A stretch of 64,000 bases of DNA from Doryteuthis pealeii (GCA_023376005.1 CM042181.1:19671269-19735268), one strand, 5' to 3'. Positions 34,584 through 45,622 are shown, numbered from the stretch's first letter. Notes: generated by a model from the letters alone, not told the origin. Numbers and translations are program-made.

Positions 34584-35050
34584 CAAGCCTTGTTGAATTC
34601 AGGGGCCAGAATACTCAGAAGAATCCTGGGGAGACTTGCTGTCACTCAGACTCCAGTGAAATACCATCAGCTAACACCGGTGTGAAAAACTCACAAGGAG
34701 TGAAAAAAATAGACAAATACCTGGACCTTGCCAGAGAACTGAAAAAGTTATGGAATATGAAAGTCAAAGTGATACCAATTGTAGTTGGTGCATTTGGAAC
34801 GGTCCCAAAGGGATTGGAAAAGGGATTGGAAAATCTGGACATCAGAGGAAAGATTGAGACCATCCAGAATACTGCACGGTTGCAATCTGCTAGAATACTT
34901 AGAAGAGTCCTGGAGACCTGAGGAGACTTGCTGTCACTCAGCTTCCAGTGAAAGACCATCAGCTAACATTGGTGTGAAAAACTCACAATTAGTGAAATAA
35001 TGATGATTTAGTTAATAATAATAATAATGATAATAATGACAATGATAATG
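34584..35050 (+). pseudogene. Second endonuclease C-terminus, chimeric copy
   Basis: Begins with a 3' end piece (GCCAGAATACTCAGAAGAAT..., TGTGAAAAACTCAC) joined to KIDKYLDLARELKKLW and VVGAFGTVPKGLEKGL. It ends in AATAATAATAATGATAATAA. The catalytic RPD segment is missing. It recurs at 61935-62400. Confidence 0.7.
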
Positions 35051-35319
35051 ATTATGTTGTTAGTAATTATTTTTAGATGTTTTATTTTTAACTGTTGGTC
35101 TCTGAAATTGGTGTTATTTTAGCCGCAGCCACAAATAATTACTAATCTGTTGAGAGTGGTTGTCTGTAAATAGTCATTTCTAATATTTCTTTCATCAATA
35201 TTGACTTTTTTTTTTTTCTCACCGTCCTTTTTTTTTTCTTTTTGTTGTTGTTGTGTACAACGCATTTATGACTCATTGGGTTTCTTGTTTCTTTCTTTTT
35301 TCTTCTTCTTCTGTAATGC

Positions 35320-36020
35320 AGTATTTTATGCAATGCATACAAAGTCAAATAAACTCTTCTCCTACTTTAGCCGCTCACAGTGGCTCTGGCACCACACCCA
35401 AGCAAAGTACAAAAACTAATGGTTAGTTCATAATAAGTGAACAGAAGGACTCAGATTATAAAGTTCCCTATCTATTTACGTCAGAACTCATTCTATTCAA
35501 ATAAAGTCCTATTGTTATCCATAGAGTGTTTAGCAACTCCACGTGGGCATCTGAGGTTATTTTGAGTGAAGCATGTTGACAGTAGTGTAATTTCTGTGCC
35601 TGTTGAATTTCTTTACAATCCAATAAAATTTTATGCAATGCATACAAAGTCAAATAAACTCTTTTCCTACTTTAAGCCGCTCACAGTGGCTCTGGCACCA
35701 CACCCAAGCAATGTACAAAAACTAATGGTTAGTTCATAATAATTGAAACAGAAGGACTCAGATTATAAATAATAATAATAAGACATTATTTGAATAGATG
35801 AGTTCTGACGTGAATAGATAGTGAACATCGAAATATCCAAGAAAATTTGGTAGGCAAGGAGTTATCTCTTTGCCTACTTTAAGCCGCTCACAGTGGCTCT
35901 CCTATCCCTGTGATCCTAATAGTTAGTCCATTATAATTGAGCAGAAGGACTAAAATTACAATAATAATAGGACTTTATTTGAATAGAATGAATTCTGAGG
36001 TGAATAGATAGTGAACTTTG
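35320..36020. mobile_element. Tc1/mariner-derived internal-deletion copies
   Basis: Blocks TATGCAATGCATACAAAGTC, CCGCTCACAGTGGCTCTGGC, GTCCTATTGTTATCCAT, AGTGTTTAGCAACTCCACG and GACAGTAGTGTAATTT repeat here. They join pieces of the transposase gene at 36320-36740 (reverse start of its central part and its 3' end), so they are deletion derivatives. At 62690-63420 the ~306-bp unit is present twice in tandem, here about once. Confidence 0.6.
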
Positions 36021-36180
36021 AAATATCCCATCGTACTGGTAAAAAATACCAAAAAAATTTGGTACAGCCGTGAGGGAATTTTGGTAAGCAGAGAGATATC
36101 TCAGATAATAAAGTTCACTATCTATTTATGTCAGAACTCATTCTATTCAAATAAAGTCCTATTGTTATCCATGGCTTGTC

Positions 36181-36380
36181 TACAGTGTTTAGCAACTCCA
36201 CGTAGGCATCTGAGGGTCCTCCAACACTTTTTTCTGCAGATTTTCGAGGAATTCTGCTATACGAACGCAATCAGATCGTCTGTTAAGTTGCTTTCTTCTA
36301 GCCACAGCCTCGTAGTCTCTACTGCAGAAAAAAGTGTTGGAGGACCCTCAGATGCCTACGTGGATTTGCTAAACACTGTA
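36181..36380. repeat. 59-bp inverted repeat inside a transposase remnant
   Basis: Arms 36181-36239 and 36322-36380 are complementary with one mismatch (TACAGTGTTTAGCAA ... TTTTTTCTGCAG and its reverse), with an 82-bp loop. The same structure is repeated at 63835-64000 but cut by the window end. Confidence 0.92.
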
Positions 36381-36849
36381 GTCAAGCCCTGGATAACAAT
36401 GGTAGGCCATATGTATGGCAGCAGGATTCCCTGCCAAACCTCTGGGAAAAGTAAAAACTTGTTATCAGCAAATTTTTATGACTTCACCAGTCCCAATCTT
36501 TGGCCTCCGAACTCCCCAGATCTTAACCCCATGGATTATTATGTATGTATCACTGTTGAGAAAGACACCAATCACCGTGCCAGTACTACAAAAGCCCCGT
36601 TAATCGACAGAATTAAGGTACTTTTTGAGACCCTTCCCAGGGAAACTGTAACATCAGTTTGCTCCAAAGTTCCGAGGGCAGGATTGAGGCTGCGATCGAT
36701 GTTAGTGGTGGTTATTTTGGGTGAAACTTGTTGACAGTAGTGTAATTTCCGTGCCTGTTGAATTTCTTTACAATCCAATAAAATTTTGTAGTTACCAAGC
36801 CCTTTTTCTTTATCTTATGAAACTGCCAAATTTATCCCAAACACCCTGT
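36320..36849 (+). pseudogene. Tc1/mariner-type transposase, C-terminal part, frameshifted
   Basis: The translation gives DAYVDLLNTVVKPWIT, then a shifted WQQDS, then NFYDFTSPNLWPPNSPDLN with PMDYYV, then EKDTNHRASTTKAPLIDRIK and FETLPRETV. WQQDS and SPDLNPMDYY are the second and third acidic motifs of IS630/Tc1/mariner transposases. The two Asp codons are 106 nt apart, not a multiple of three, showing a frameshift between them. The N-terminus is replaced by an inverted copy. The right end TTATCCCAAACACCCTGTA next to TA is a plausible ITR. Confidence 0.82.
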
Positions 36850-36992
36850 ATATATATATATATATATTATATATAAAATTTTTTACTTGAAGGCACTTAC
36901 AATGCATGTATCGCATGAAATTCGATACTTTTTTCTTATAGAAAATGAACTTGACAAGTGTAATCCCGGCAAAGGATCGCTCGGTGTGTAGA

Positions 36993-37038
36993 ATATCGTA
37001 CAGCCTGTTTCGACTTTATTAAGTCTCATCAGCGATAT
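36993..37038 (-). ncRNA. Hammerhead ribozyme, tandem copy 1
   Basis: Stem I pairs AUAUCG with CGAUAU (6 bp, perfect). CUGAUGA. Stem II GACUU/AAGUC. GAAA. Stem III ACA/UGU (loop GGC), A at position 17. Compared with 11694-11739, pair 4 of stem I is U-A instead of C-G and pair 3 is A-U instead of G-U, so pairing is conserved while sequence differs. Confidence 0.9.
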
Positions 37039-37419
37039 ATACTAACGACTTCCCTCCGACAGAAATTGAAACCGGGACCTTAGCAGGCATAGTCAAACAC
37101 TATACTGCCTTGGCCACAGTACACAGCTAACAATCCCAACAAAATTAACCTTGTCAAATGATACTACATGCCTCTACCATAATAGGTAAGGGGGGCGTTG
37201 AGAGAATAATAACACCAAACAGGCCTCATGCCCTTCGGTGAAGAGAATAAGATTTTTGGATGTTTGTTTATTTTAGAAGCATTGTTGAATAAAGTATATA
37301 TTAAATTTTTTACTTGAAGGCACTTACAATGCACGTATCGCATAAAATTTAATACTTTTTTCTTATAGAAAATGAACTTGACAAGTATAATCCTGGCAAA
37401 GGATCGCTCGGTGTGTAGA

Positions 37420-37465
37420 ATATCGTACAGACTGTTTCGACTTTATTAAGTCTCATCAGCGATAT
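37420..37465 (-). ncRNA. Hammerhead ribozyme, tandem copy 2
   Basis: Same fold as copy 1 with a GUC stem III loop. The predicted cleavage positions of the two copies are exactly 427 nt apart, so double cleavage of a read-through transcript would give a 427-nt RNA. Confidence 0.9.
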
Positions 37466-37498
37466 ATACTAATGACTTCCCTCCGACAGAAATCGAAA

Positions 37499-37522
37499 GT
37501 GTGTGTGTGTGTGTGTGTGTGT
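37499..37522. repeat. (GT)n microsatellite
   Basis: GT run at the truncation point of the second hammerhead unit. Confidence 0.9.
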
Positions 37523-37829
37523 ACATTATAATATCTCCCATTTTCAGCTGAACTGTAGGCAGTTAATGCGTTCAGGTCTTTGTCTTGATAATCTATTAGA
37601 GTAAGAGACCCGTCAAAGTTGTTGCTGTTATTGGTATCTGCACTTTTCTTTACTCCGATCGAAATTCATTGTGAAAACAAAAAAGTCTGCAAATCAGCAT
37701 TTACGTTTTTGGCGTTGAAGAATCTTTGAAATCAAAGGAAACTGAATTTGGGTTATTTAGGTGAATAGTCTTTGAAAATAGATCATTTGATGTCTGTTAG
37801 CTATTTTGTTTGATATCATGCAATGGGGA

Positions 37830-37880
<51 letters not shown>

Positions 37881-37889
37881 AATGTATGA

Positions 37890-38095
37890 GTAGTAGCTTA
37901 CCGGTGGGGTATGAGTACGATTGTTGGAAGCGCACAGTATCGTCTATAAAGGATAAGTCCCAATTCCAACGGGCATGTATTATACCAACTGAGATTAATC
38001 GAAAACTCGATTAATTCAACTGATGTAACCCTGAAGAATCAATCGATGAAACTCGAGTAGGTTACTCCTTTCCATTGTTAAAATAAATAAATATA
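37890..38095 (+). mobile_element. Hammerhead element, relative of 22240-22470
   Basis: GTAGCTTACCGGTGGGGTAT, GATTGTTGGAAGCGCAC, TCCAACGGGCATGTATT and the ribozyme follow in one orientation between two TA tracts. This may be the original arrangement of the element that is partly inverted at 22240-22470. Confidence 0.72.
38025..38065 (+). ncRNA. Hammerhead ribozyme
   Basis: Stem I GUAACC/GGUUAC (6 bp), CUGAAGA, stem II AUC/GAU with loop AAUC, GAAA, stem III AC/GU around UCGA, A before the predicted cleavage after 38059. Confidence 0.88.
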
Positions 38096-38206
38096 TATAT
38101 ATATATGTGTGTGTGTGAAGAAAAGGAAGTGAATCCGACGGTATGTAGTATATTAAGAAAGAATGAAAAAACATAGGTTTAAATGAGTTAAGTGGTGAGT
38201 TTATTG

Positions 38207-38253
38207 GCCGACGCTGCAGTGTTTCGATCTATTAATTAGATCATCTTCAGGGC
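38207..38253 (-). ncRNA. Hammerhead ribozyme motif
   Basis: Minus strand: stem I GCC/GGC (3 bp). CUGAAGA plus one unpaired U. Stem II GAUCU/AGAUC. GAAA. Stem III AC/GU enclosing ACUGCAGC, C at position 17. The short stem I and unpaired base make activity uncertain. Confidence 0.68.
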
Positions 38254-38527
38254 ATTTGTTGGTATATGGAAGGTAATAAGAAATTGTTTATCACAGAATA
38301 ATGATAAAAGCAAGTGTTAGTCCTTGTTATTCAGTCTGTTTAAAGTTTGAGGTTTGAAAAATGGAGACGGTTTGAAATATGACGTCAAATATTCTCTTTT
38401 ACGGTGTGAGTATGGGACTGTGTTAGTGTGTGTATCGAAAAGAAAGCATTGTGCATTTTTTAGGTGTGTGGTTGCATGTGTGTGTATAAATCTTTTGCGA
38501 TAAACGACAGCGAAACAAACCTCAAGG

Positions 38528-39340
<813 letters not shown>

Positions 39341-39341
<1 letters not shown>

Positions 39342-39448
39342 TAAAGAAATAACAAAAGACTTAGAGATTTAGCGTTATAGTCTATTTCAGGGAGCTCCCT
39401 GAAATAGACTATAATGCGAAATCTCTAAGTCTTTTGTTATTTCTTTAC
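39341..39448. repeat. Loopless 108-bp near-perfect palindrome
   Basis: GTAAAGAAATAACAAAAGAC ... CAGGGA meets its inverse at a GGAGCTCC centre (between 39394 and 39395). Only two mismatches in 54 bp of arm. Likely a foldback element or recent inverted duplication. Confidence 0.93.
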
Positions 39449-39566
39449 TCATATATTTGCTCTGTGACTCTAACATTAAGAGCACACATTGAGCTCTCAA
39501 ACTGCGACAGGTTTTTTTAAATAAAACTCTTGTGTCGTAAGGAAGATTTCTTCTCTGGACTTTTGG

Positions 39567-39612
<46 letters not shown>

Positions 39613-40033
39613 ATATGTTGAACAAAAAATTCTGTGTTGTGTTGTGTTGTGTTGTGTTGTGGGGGGTCTACAATCAAGTCCGACGCAAATGCTCACTCAT
39701 TTCTAGACTGACACAAACTGGTAAAATTTGTCACCTTTCTTTTCTCTCTTTTCCTTTCTTTTCTTTTCACACTAGTTTTGACTGAAGTCTAACCGACAGT
39801 TAGTCATTTCAGGTATGCGCCGCTCTGTTCCTCGTCCTCCTTAGATTCCAACTACTTATGAACGTAACCCCCAAAATCCGGGCACCTGAGTCGAACCTTG
39901 CATCCGCGCAACGCCCAAGTCATCTTTTTGAATTAGGGAGGACGCGGTTTTGACTCCGGCAGGCAAGACAATGTTGTGCTCTTTTTCTCAATGAATATGA
40001 ATTGCTGCCATCTGACACTCGTTCTCACATCAA

Positions 40034-40076
<43 letters not shown>

Positions 40077-40078
40077 TA

Positions 40079-40240
40079 GATGAGAGGTATCCAAAACTTG
40101 GTAGTAAGGGATGATTCTATATGTAATTTCTAAGATACACTGTATTATTATTGTATGATCCAGTATGTATAAATACAGTGAATCTTTAAATCACTAAAGA
40201 GAGCTCAATGTATTATAATCTTTTTAGATTCCTTTCAAAG
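40079..40240 (+). repeat. Dispersed repeat, GGTATCCAAAACTTGG type
   Basis: CAAAACTTGGTAGTAAGGG, TGTATGATCCAGTATGTAT and TAAAGAGAGCTCAATGTAT recur at 40912-41065 and 46477-46605, always starting at a TA tract. It is probably part of a hammerhead element end, since the 46.5 kb copy leads into one. Confidence 0.7.
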
Positions 40241-40255
40241 ATATATATATATATA

Positions 40256-40879
40256 CTAGCAAATATATGCACCCTCCGGGTGCAAGTATTTAAGTTTTAA
40301 TGTAATAAAATATCGTATTAAATTAGAAAGGCTAATGAAACTAAATAAGAATACAGATGAAAAGATTTGAAACAGAGGGAGTATAATAAAAAATGGAACA
40401 ACTGAAATTTACTCTTCCATCACTCTCGTCTTTCATTGTTATTTTTTCTAATTTAAGTATTTAGTTAAAAGAGGAAGTAAAGAATAAAATGACAGTTATT
40501 TTTTCTTGTTAATGGATTTCATTTAAGATTCATTGAAGAGATTTTTGCTTATATTCATTAAAATAAAACCAAACAATTAGAAATCAATAATACTAAGCAC
40601 ATATTTATTAAATTCGATTTTTTAATATTAATATGCAAATTAGCTTTCCCGTTTACACTGTAAACCTCTATTTTGTTGTATATATAAATATAATTGCATG
40701 TTGTCAGTATGGAGACATAGTTAACAGTATTAATAATGTAAGACAATTTTATTAATAATTGAGGTTTAGATAAAAATAAAATCATGGAGAATGTGATGTC
40801 AATAACTAAGAGAATTGTGACTTGAGTAGGGATATAGTTTCGGTTACAGACAGAAAAACACATAATCTCCATTATAATA

Positions 40880-40882
<3 letters not shown>
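40256..40882 (-). mobile_element. Non-autonomous Helitron, family B (627 bp)
   Basis: On the minus strand the 5' end is TCTTATTATAATGGAGAT and the 3' end is the hairpin GCACCC-GGA-GGGTGC, spacer ATATATTTG, then CTAG before T. Insertion lies between A and T. No coding. Two related copies are at 48150-48791 and 49272-50476. Confidence 0.85.
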
Positions 40883-40914
<32 letters not shown>

Positions 40915-41089
40915 TGTGAGGTATCCAAAACTTGGCAGTGAGGGATGATTCTATATGTGATATCTAAGATACACTGTATTATTATTGTATGATCCAGTAT
41001 GTATAAATACAGTGAATCTTTAAATCACTAAAGAGAGCTCAATGTATAATAATCTTTTTAGATTATATACAGAGCAATATTTATCTTAT

Positions 41090-41640
41090 AAAGGAAGGAA
41101 AAACTCAACACCGTAATTCCATAATAAATTTATTTCGACCAAAATTGGGACCTATATAAATCTAAGTTGATTTAATATAGCTCCCCAAAATCCAGTCTCA
41201 TCAGATGGAAGATCAGGTTATTTGAATTGCATAACCGAAAAATTTTACCTCTCAAAAAAAGTTTTTTTTACATTGTAAGACTGTCACCATGGTGACAGGA
41301 AGTGAAATGAGAAAAAATGATACTTTTCAAGTTCTGGTTTCTTAGGGGGATGGTAGTCAGACAAAATTAAACTATGAATTAAACTATTGAATGAGTCTGA
41401 AAAAGTATAGAGTAAGAATAAAACAAAAAATTATATAAAAAATAATAAAATATAAATAAAGAAATATATTAAAAAATATATTAAAAAAATATATAAAAAA
41501 ATATATAGAAAAGAAAAAAAAAAATTTAAACCTTAAAATATATTAGATAATATAATGTTGTATAAATATACTATTGATAAAAATGAAAATAAAAATTAAA
41601 AAAAAAAAAAAATTGCACATATCTTACATGATCAACACAT

Positions 41641-41676
<36 letters not shown>

Positions 41677-41765
41677 CAACTTAAATCAACTTAGATTTAT
41701 ATAGCCCCCAATTTTAGTCGAAATAAATTTATTATGGAATTACGGTGTTGAGTTTTTCCTTCCTT
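41090..41765. mobile_element. Foldback hammerhead element
   Basis: The left arm AAGGAAGGAAAAACTCAAC ... and the right arm ... GTTGAGTTTTTCCTTCCTT (~80 bp) are inverted copies. The left arm carries a complete ribozyme (41117-41210). The right arm has only the GAAA half because TA repeats replace the CUGAUGA half. Between them is AT-rich sequence and a TA tract. Confidence 0.75.
41117..41210 (-). ncRNA. Hammerhead ribozyme with extended stem II
   Basis: Stem I UUCCAU/AUGGAA (6 bp). CUGAUGA. A long stem II starting GAC/GUC and continuing with G-U pairs and a GGGGA/UCCC segment and AUAUAG region. GAAA. Stem III AUA/UAU, U at position 17. Relative to 47035-47126, stem I pair 5 is A-U instead of G-C. 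Confidence 0.78.
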
Positions 41766-41769
41766 TCTA

Positions 41770-41852
<83 letters not shown>

Positions 41853-41853
<1 letters not shown>

Positions 41854-42209
41854 TTTGGTGCGGTACCAAGTTTCTTGGTACAAGGTGATTCTAGGTGGGT
41901 CCTAATTCTCTACCAGTAGTTTGTTGTAGAGTTCAGGTTCCGTATGAGAGCTCAATGTTTAATTATTATAAACAGAGCAAAGTTATTTGGGAATAAAAAG
42001 GCCTTAAATACCATGGGTATCGTGGTTATGGACCATTTGGTCATGACCACCCCTGAATGAGGGAGGTGAAATGTATGAATATAAAATGAGTTTGGCCATG
42101 TGCCTGTCTAAATAAAATATATCAGTGGTCTGAAGAAGCTTGTGAGCATACTCGCGAGTGGAAATGGTCCATAACCACGATACCCATGGTATTTAAGGCC
42201 TTTTTTTCC

Positions 42210-42212
<3 letters not shown>
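41853..42212. mobile_element. Foldback hammerhead element
   Basis: TTTGGTGCGGTACCAAG and TTCTTGGTACAAGGTGATTC start the element. ATACCATGGGTATCGTGGTT (~42010) is inverted at 42176-42190. It contains the ribozyme at 42125-42178. A second copy is at 47182-47470. Confidence 0.7.
42125..42178 (+). ncRNA. Hammerhead ribozyme with 8-bp stem II
   Basis: Stem I GUGGU/ACCAC (5 bp). CUGAAGA. Stem II CUUGUGAG/CUCGCGAG (8 bp with two G-U, loop CAUA), separated from the core by an A-G mismatch and a G-U pair. GAAA. Stem III AUG/CAU around GUC, A before the cleavage after 42173. Confidence 0.78.
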
Positions 42213-42259
<47 letters not shown>

Positions 42260-42362
42260 ATATGGGAGAAATATGAGGAGATTATCCGACAGTATGTGGA
42301 GAAAGACAAACACGGGATGTTGTAGAAAATGGATGTTTATCCTGTGTTTGTCTACCTTTCTC

Positions 42363-42403
<41 letters not shown>

Positions 42404-42494
42404 GTGAAGAAAATGAAGTGAATCCGACGGTATGTAGTATATTAAGAAAATTGAAAAAACACAGGTTTAAATGAGTTGAGTGGTGAGTTTATTG

Positions 42495-42541
42495 GCCGAC
42501 GCTGCAGTGTTTCGATCTATTAATTAGATCATCTTCAGGGC
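42495..42541 (-). ncRNA. Hammerhead ribozyme motif (left arm)
   Basis: Identical core and stems to 38207-38253: GCC/GGC stem I, CUGAAGA, GAUCU/AGAUC stem II, GAAA, AC/GU stem III. Confidence 0.68.
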
Positions 42542-42789
42542 ATTTGTTGGTATATGGAAGTTATAAGAAATTTTTATCACAGAATAACGAGAAAAGCGAG
42601 TGGTAGTCCTTGTTATTCAGTCTGTTTAAAATTTGATGTTTGAAAAAAGAAGATGGTTTGAAATATGACGTCAAATATTCGCTTTTATATATTTCTCATT
42701 TTAAACAGACTGAATAACAAGGACTACCACTCGCTTTTCTCGTTATTCTGTGATAAAAATTTCTTATTACCTTTCATATACCAACAAAT

Positions 42790-42836
42790 GCCCTGAAGAT
42801 GATCTAATTAATAGATCGAAACACTGCAGCGTCGGC
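42790..42836 (+). ncRNA. Hammerhead ribozyme motif (right arm)
   Basis: Mirror copy of the left-arm motif, with predicted cleavage after C 42833. Confidence 0.68.
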
Positions 42837-42895
42837 CAATAAACTCACCACTTAACTCATTTAAACCTGTGTTTTCTCATTCTTTCTTAATATAC

Positions 42896-42944
<49 letters not shown>

Positions 42945-43138
42945 CACATTGTAGAAAAGATTTGGGATATTTTTGTTGTGCAAATGATAATATGCTGTCA
43001 TAAATAAAATGATGTGTGTCTCTGTCAATTCTAAAATGCTATCAAGTACACACAGAATATCAACGCAGCCATTGTAAAACTGGTTTTGTATTCTGATTCC
43101 ATAGTCCTGTTTTAAATCCCAGGCAAACGCATCCTCTG

Positions 43139-43238
43139 NNNNNNNNNNNNNNNNNNNNNNNNNNNNNNNNNNNNNNNNNNNNNNNNNNNNNNNNNNNNNN
43201 NNNNNNNNNNNNNNNNNNNNNNNNNNNNNNNNNNNNNN
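43139..43238. other. Assembly gap (100 N)
   Basis: Exactly 100 N, the usual unknown-length placeholder. It interrupts the retrotransposon copy at its right. Confidence 0.99.
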
Positions 43239-43771
43239 AGCAAGTCTCCTCAGGTCTCCAGGACTCTTCTGAGTATTCTGGCAGATTGCAGCAGTGCAGT
43301 GTTCTGAATGGTTTCAATCCTTCCTCTGATTTCCAAACTTTCCAAACCCTTTTCCAATCCTTTTGGGACTGTTCCAAGTGCACCAACTACAATTGGTATC
43401 ACTTTCACTTTCATATTCCATAACTTTTTCAGTTCTCTGGCAAGGTCCAGATATTTGTCCATTTTTCATTTTCCTTTAGCTTCACCCTGTGGTCTGCTGG
43501 CACTGCAAAATCCACCAGTTGGCAAGTTCTTTCTTTTTTGTTTATCAACACTAGGTCTGGTCTTCTTGCTGGGAAAGGTGATCCGTTTTTTATTTCAAAG
43601 TCCCAGAGAATTTTATGCATTTCGTTCTCAAGAACAGATTCTGGTTTATGCATATACCATTTTGTTGTATGGTCAAAATTTAATTTTTTGCATAATTCCC
43701 AGTGGATTGCCTTCCCAACCCAGTCGTGTCTAGTTTTGTATTCTCGTTGTGCTAGTTTGCTACATTCGCAG

Positions 43772-43809
<38 letters not shown>

Positions 43810-43812
43810 AGA
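43239..43812 (-). pseudogene. Non-LTR retrotransposon endonuclease domain with zinc knuckle
   Basis: The longest copy here. Minus-strand reading: CECSKLAQREYKTRHD then GKAIHWELCKK (a C-x-C...H...H-x3-C cluster like the zinc knuckle before the endonuclease), KWYMHKPESVLENE, ILWDFEIKNG, ARRPDLVLINKKE and QLVDFAVPADH, then after a one-base shift KYLDLARELKKLW and VIPIVVGALGTVPKG. The order zinc knuckle then PD-X14-D matches R2-like retrotransposon C-termini. The 5' side is an (ATA)n run translated as poly-Ile, i.e. insertion next to TAA repeats. The reverse transcriptase is missing, and the 3' end touches the assembly gap. Confidence 0.82.
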
Positions 43813-43904
43813 CACGTGTTGTTTCTCTCCGAAAGAAATTCTTGCATATTAGAGCCTCAATAGAACAGGGCATTGATAATGAGGGTAACGGGTGATAATG
43901 AGGC

Positions 43905-44060
43905 TGGTTGCTTTTCACATAGCACTAATACTCTTGGGAAAGGTATGCATTAAACAATTCTCCCTCAAGCTATGGGTAAATAGTAGGGTAGATCGTGCTC
44001 TTTAACCATGGCTAGGTAACCAGTTTAGGAGAAGGACGACTCTGAATTCAAAACTGTTAA
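43905..44060 (+). mobile_element. SINE family 2 body fragment
   Basis: CTTTTCACATAGCACTAATA, GGGAAAGGTATGCAT and GGTAACCAGTTTAGGAGA match 5770-5900. Confidence 0.65.
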
Positions 44061-44399
44061 AGTCTGATTAAAAAATTGACCTCGTGCCATATCCTGCTTG
44101 TGTGGAGGGCATTGATGCGAAAGTGAACGCAAAAGTGACGCAGCTGGAACTTGAAACCAGGTCTCTAATTTTATTCTTTGTCAGGCCGCCTACGTCTCCA
44201 CCTTTAAATGTATTTAAATATGACGACAAACAAAGAGGGGGGGAGGAAACAACAGAATGATTGATAATGGTAGGGTTGTTTTTTTGTTTTTTGTTTTTGT
44301 TTTTGTTTTTCCGTATTGTAGATGAAGAGACACTCACCTTAGAGGATTGTTCATTGCTTCGTTTTATTTCATTCTTATTTTATTTTTTCGTTTTTTTAC

Positions 44400-44885
44400 T
44401 GTTGATAATCTCTCTCTCTCTGTCTATCTCTGTCTCTCTGTCTGTAAGAAGACGCGCGTTGTTTCTCTCTCTCTGCTGACACACTCTCACCTTTCCTTCA
44501 TTCAATCGCTGTTTATACTTCACTCTCTTTATATCTCTATCTCTCGACATTACTTCTCTCTATTTCTCTCTCTGTCTCTCTACACTACTCCTCTCTCTCT
44601 CTCTGTCTCTCTCTCTCTATCTATCTGACACACTCTCACTTTTCCTTCATACTATCACTTTCTATACTTCACTCCCTTTATATCTCTATCTCTCGACATT
44701 ACTTCTTTCTATTTCTCTCTCTCTCTCCCCTCTCTCTCTCTCCTCTCTCTCTCTCTCCCTCTCTGTCTCTCTCTCTGTGTGTGTGTCTCTCTCTCTCTCT
44801 CTCTCTCTGACACACTCTCACCTTTCCTTCATTTTATCACTTTCTATACTTCACTCCCTTTATATCTTTCTCTCTCTACATTACT

Positions 44886-44918
<33 letters not shown>

Positions 44919-45240
44919 TTCTCTCTGTCTCTCTCTTTCTCTCTCTCCCTCTCTCTTTCTCTCTCTGTCTCTCTCTGTCTCTCTCTCTATCTATCTGACA
45001 CACTTTCACCTTTCCTTCATTCTATCACTTTCTATACTTCACTCTCTTTATCTCTCTCTCTCTACACTACTCCTCCCCCTCCCTCCCCCCCTCTCTCTGT
45101 TCTTTCTTTTTCTTTCTCTCTCTCTTTCCTCTCTCTCTCTCTCTCTTTCTCTCTCTCCCTCCCCTCTCTCTCTTTTCTTCTTTTTTCTTTCTCTCTCTTT
45201 CTCCCTCTCTCTCTCCCTTTCTCTCTCTCTCTCTGTAAGA
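44400..45240. repeat. CT-rich higher-order repeat, ~190-bp units
   Basis: CACACTCTCACCTTTCCTTC, TATCACTTTCTATACTTCAC and TTTATATCTCTATCTCTC recur about four times separated by (CT)n. AAGAAGACGCGCGTTGTTTC flanks both ends (44447 and 45237). Reverse-complement relatives are at 15515-16150. Confidence 0.9.
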
Positions 45241-45622
45241 AGACGCGCGTTGTTTCTCTCCCTGTAAGAAATTGTGGCACATTAGAGTCTAAACAGAACA
45301 GGTGTGTGTGTGTGTGGGGTGTGTGAGTGAGGTAATGGGCGGTGATGATTGGTTCGGAGGATTTTGTTCAAACAAAAGATTCAGAGGAAAATGAGATGCA
45401 GAAAAAAACAAAAAAAAGAACAACGAAAACAAAAACAAAACAAAACAAAAACAAAAAAAAAACCTATCGAGTGATCCACTTCGAATTGAACAGAGGAAAA
45501 TCTCTCTTAAGGAAATCTTTTGTTATACGTGCTTAAATAGGAACGGATATACAATCAGGTGAAGGGAGATAATCAAATGATTATAAACTGATATATATAT
45601 ATATATATATATATACAATTAT

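Larger units (their letters stand above)
36886..37498 (-). mobile_element. Retrozyme-like tandem element: one full unit plus partial second unit
   Basis: ACTTGAAGGCACTTACAATG starts at ~36886 and again at ~37313. Unit length is 427 bp, measured between equivalent cleavage positions. Each unit carries an identical-fold hammerhead on the minus strand. The second unit is cut off at ~37498 where a GT tract begins. Tandem units with type I hammerheads are the hallmark of retrozymes, whose RNAs are released as monomers and circularised. That assignment is inference. Confidence 0.78.
42405..42900. mobile_element. Inverted pair of hammerhead elements
   Basis: Left arm ~42421-42630 and right arm ~42695-42900 are ~210-bp inverted copies meeting near TTTTAAACAGACTGAATAAC. 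Each arm carries a hammerhead motif. The left end has GAATCCGACGGTATG. The element is bounded by TA tracts on both sides. Confidence 0.85.
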
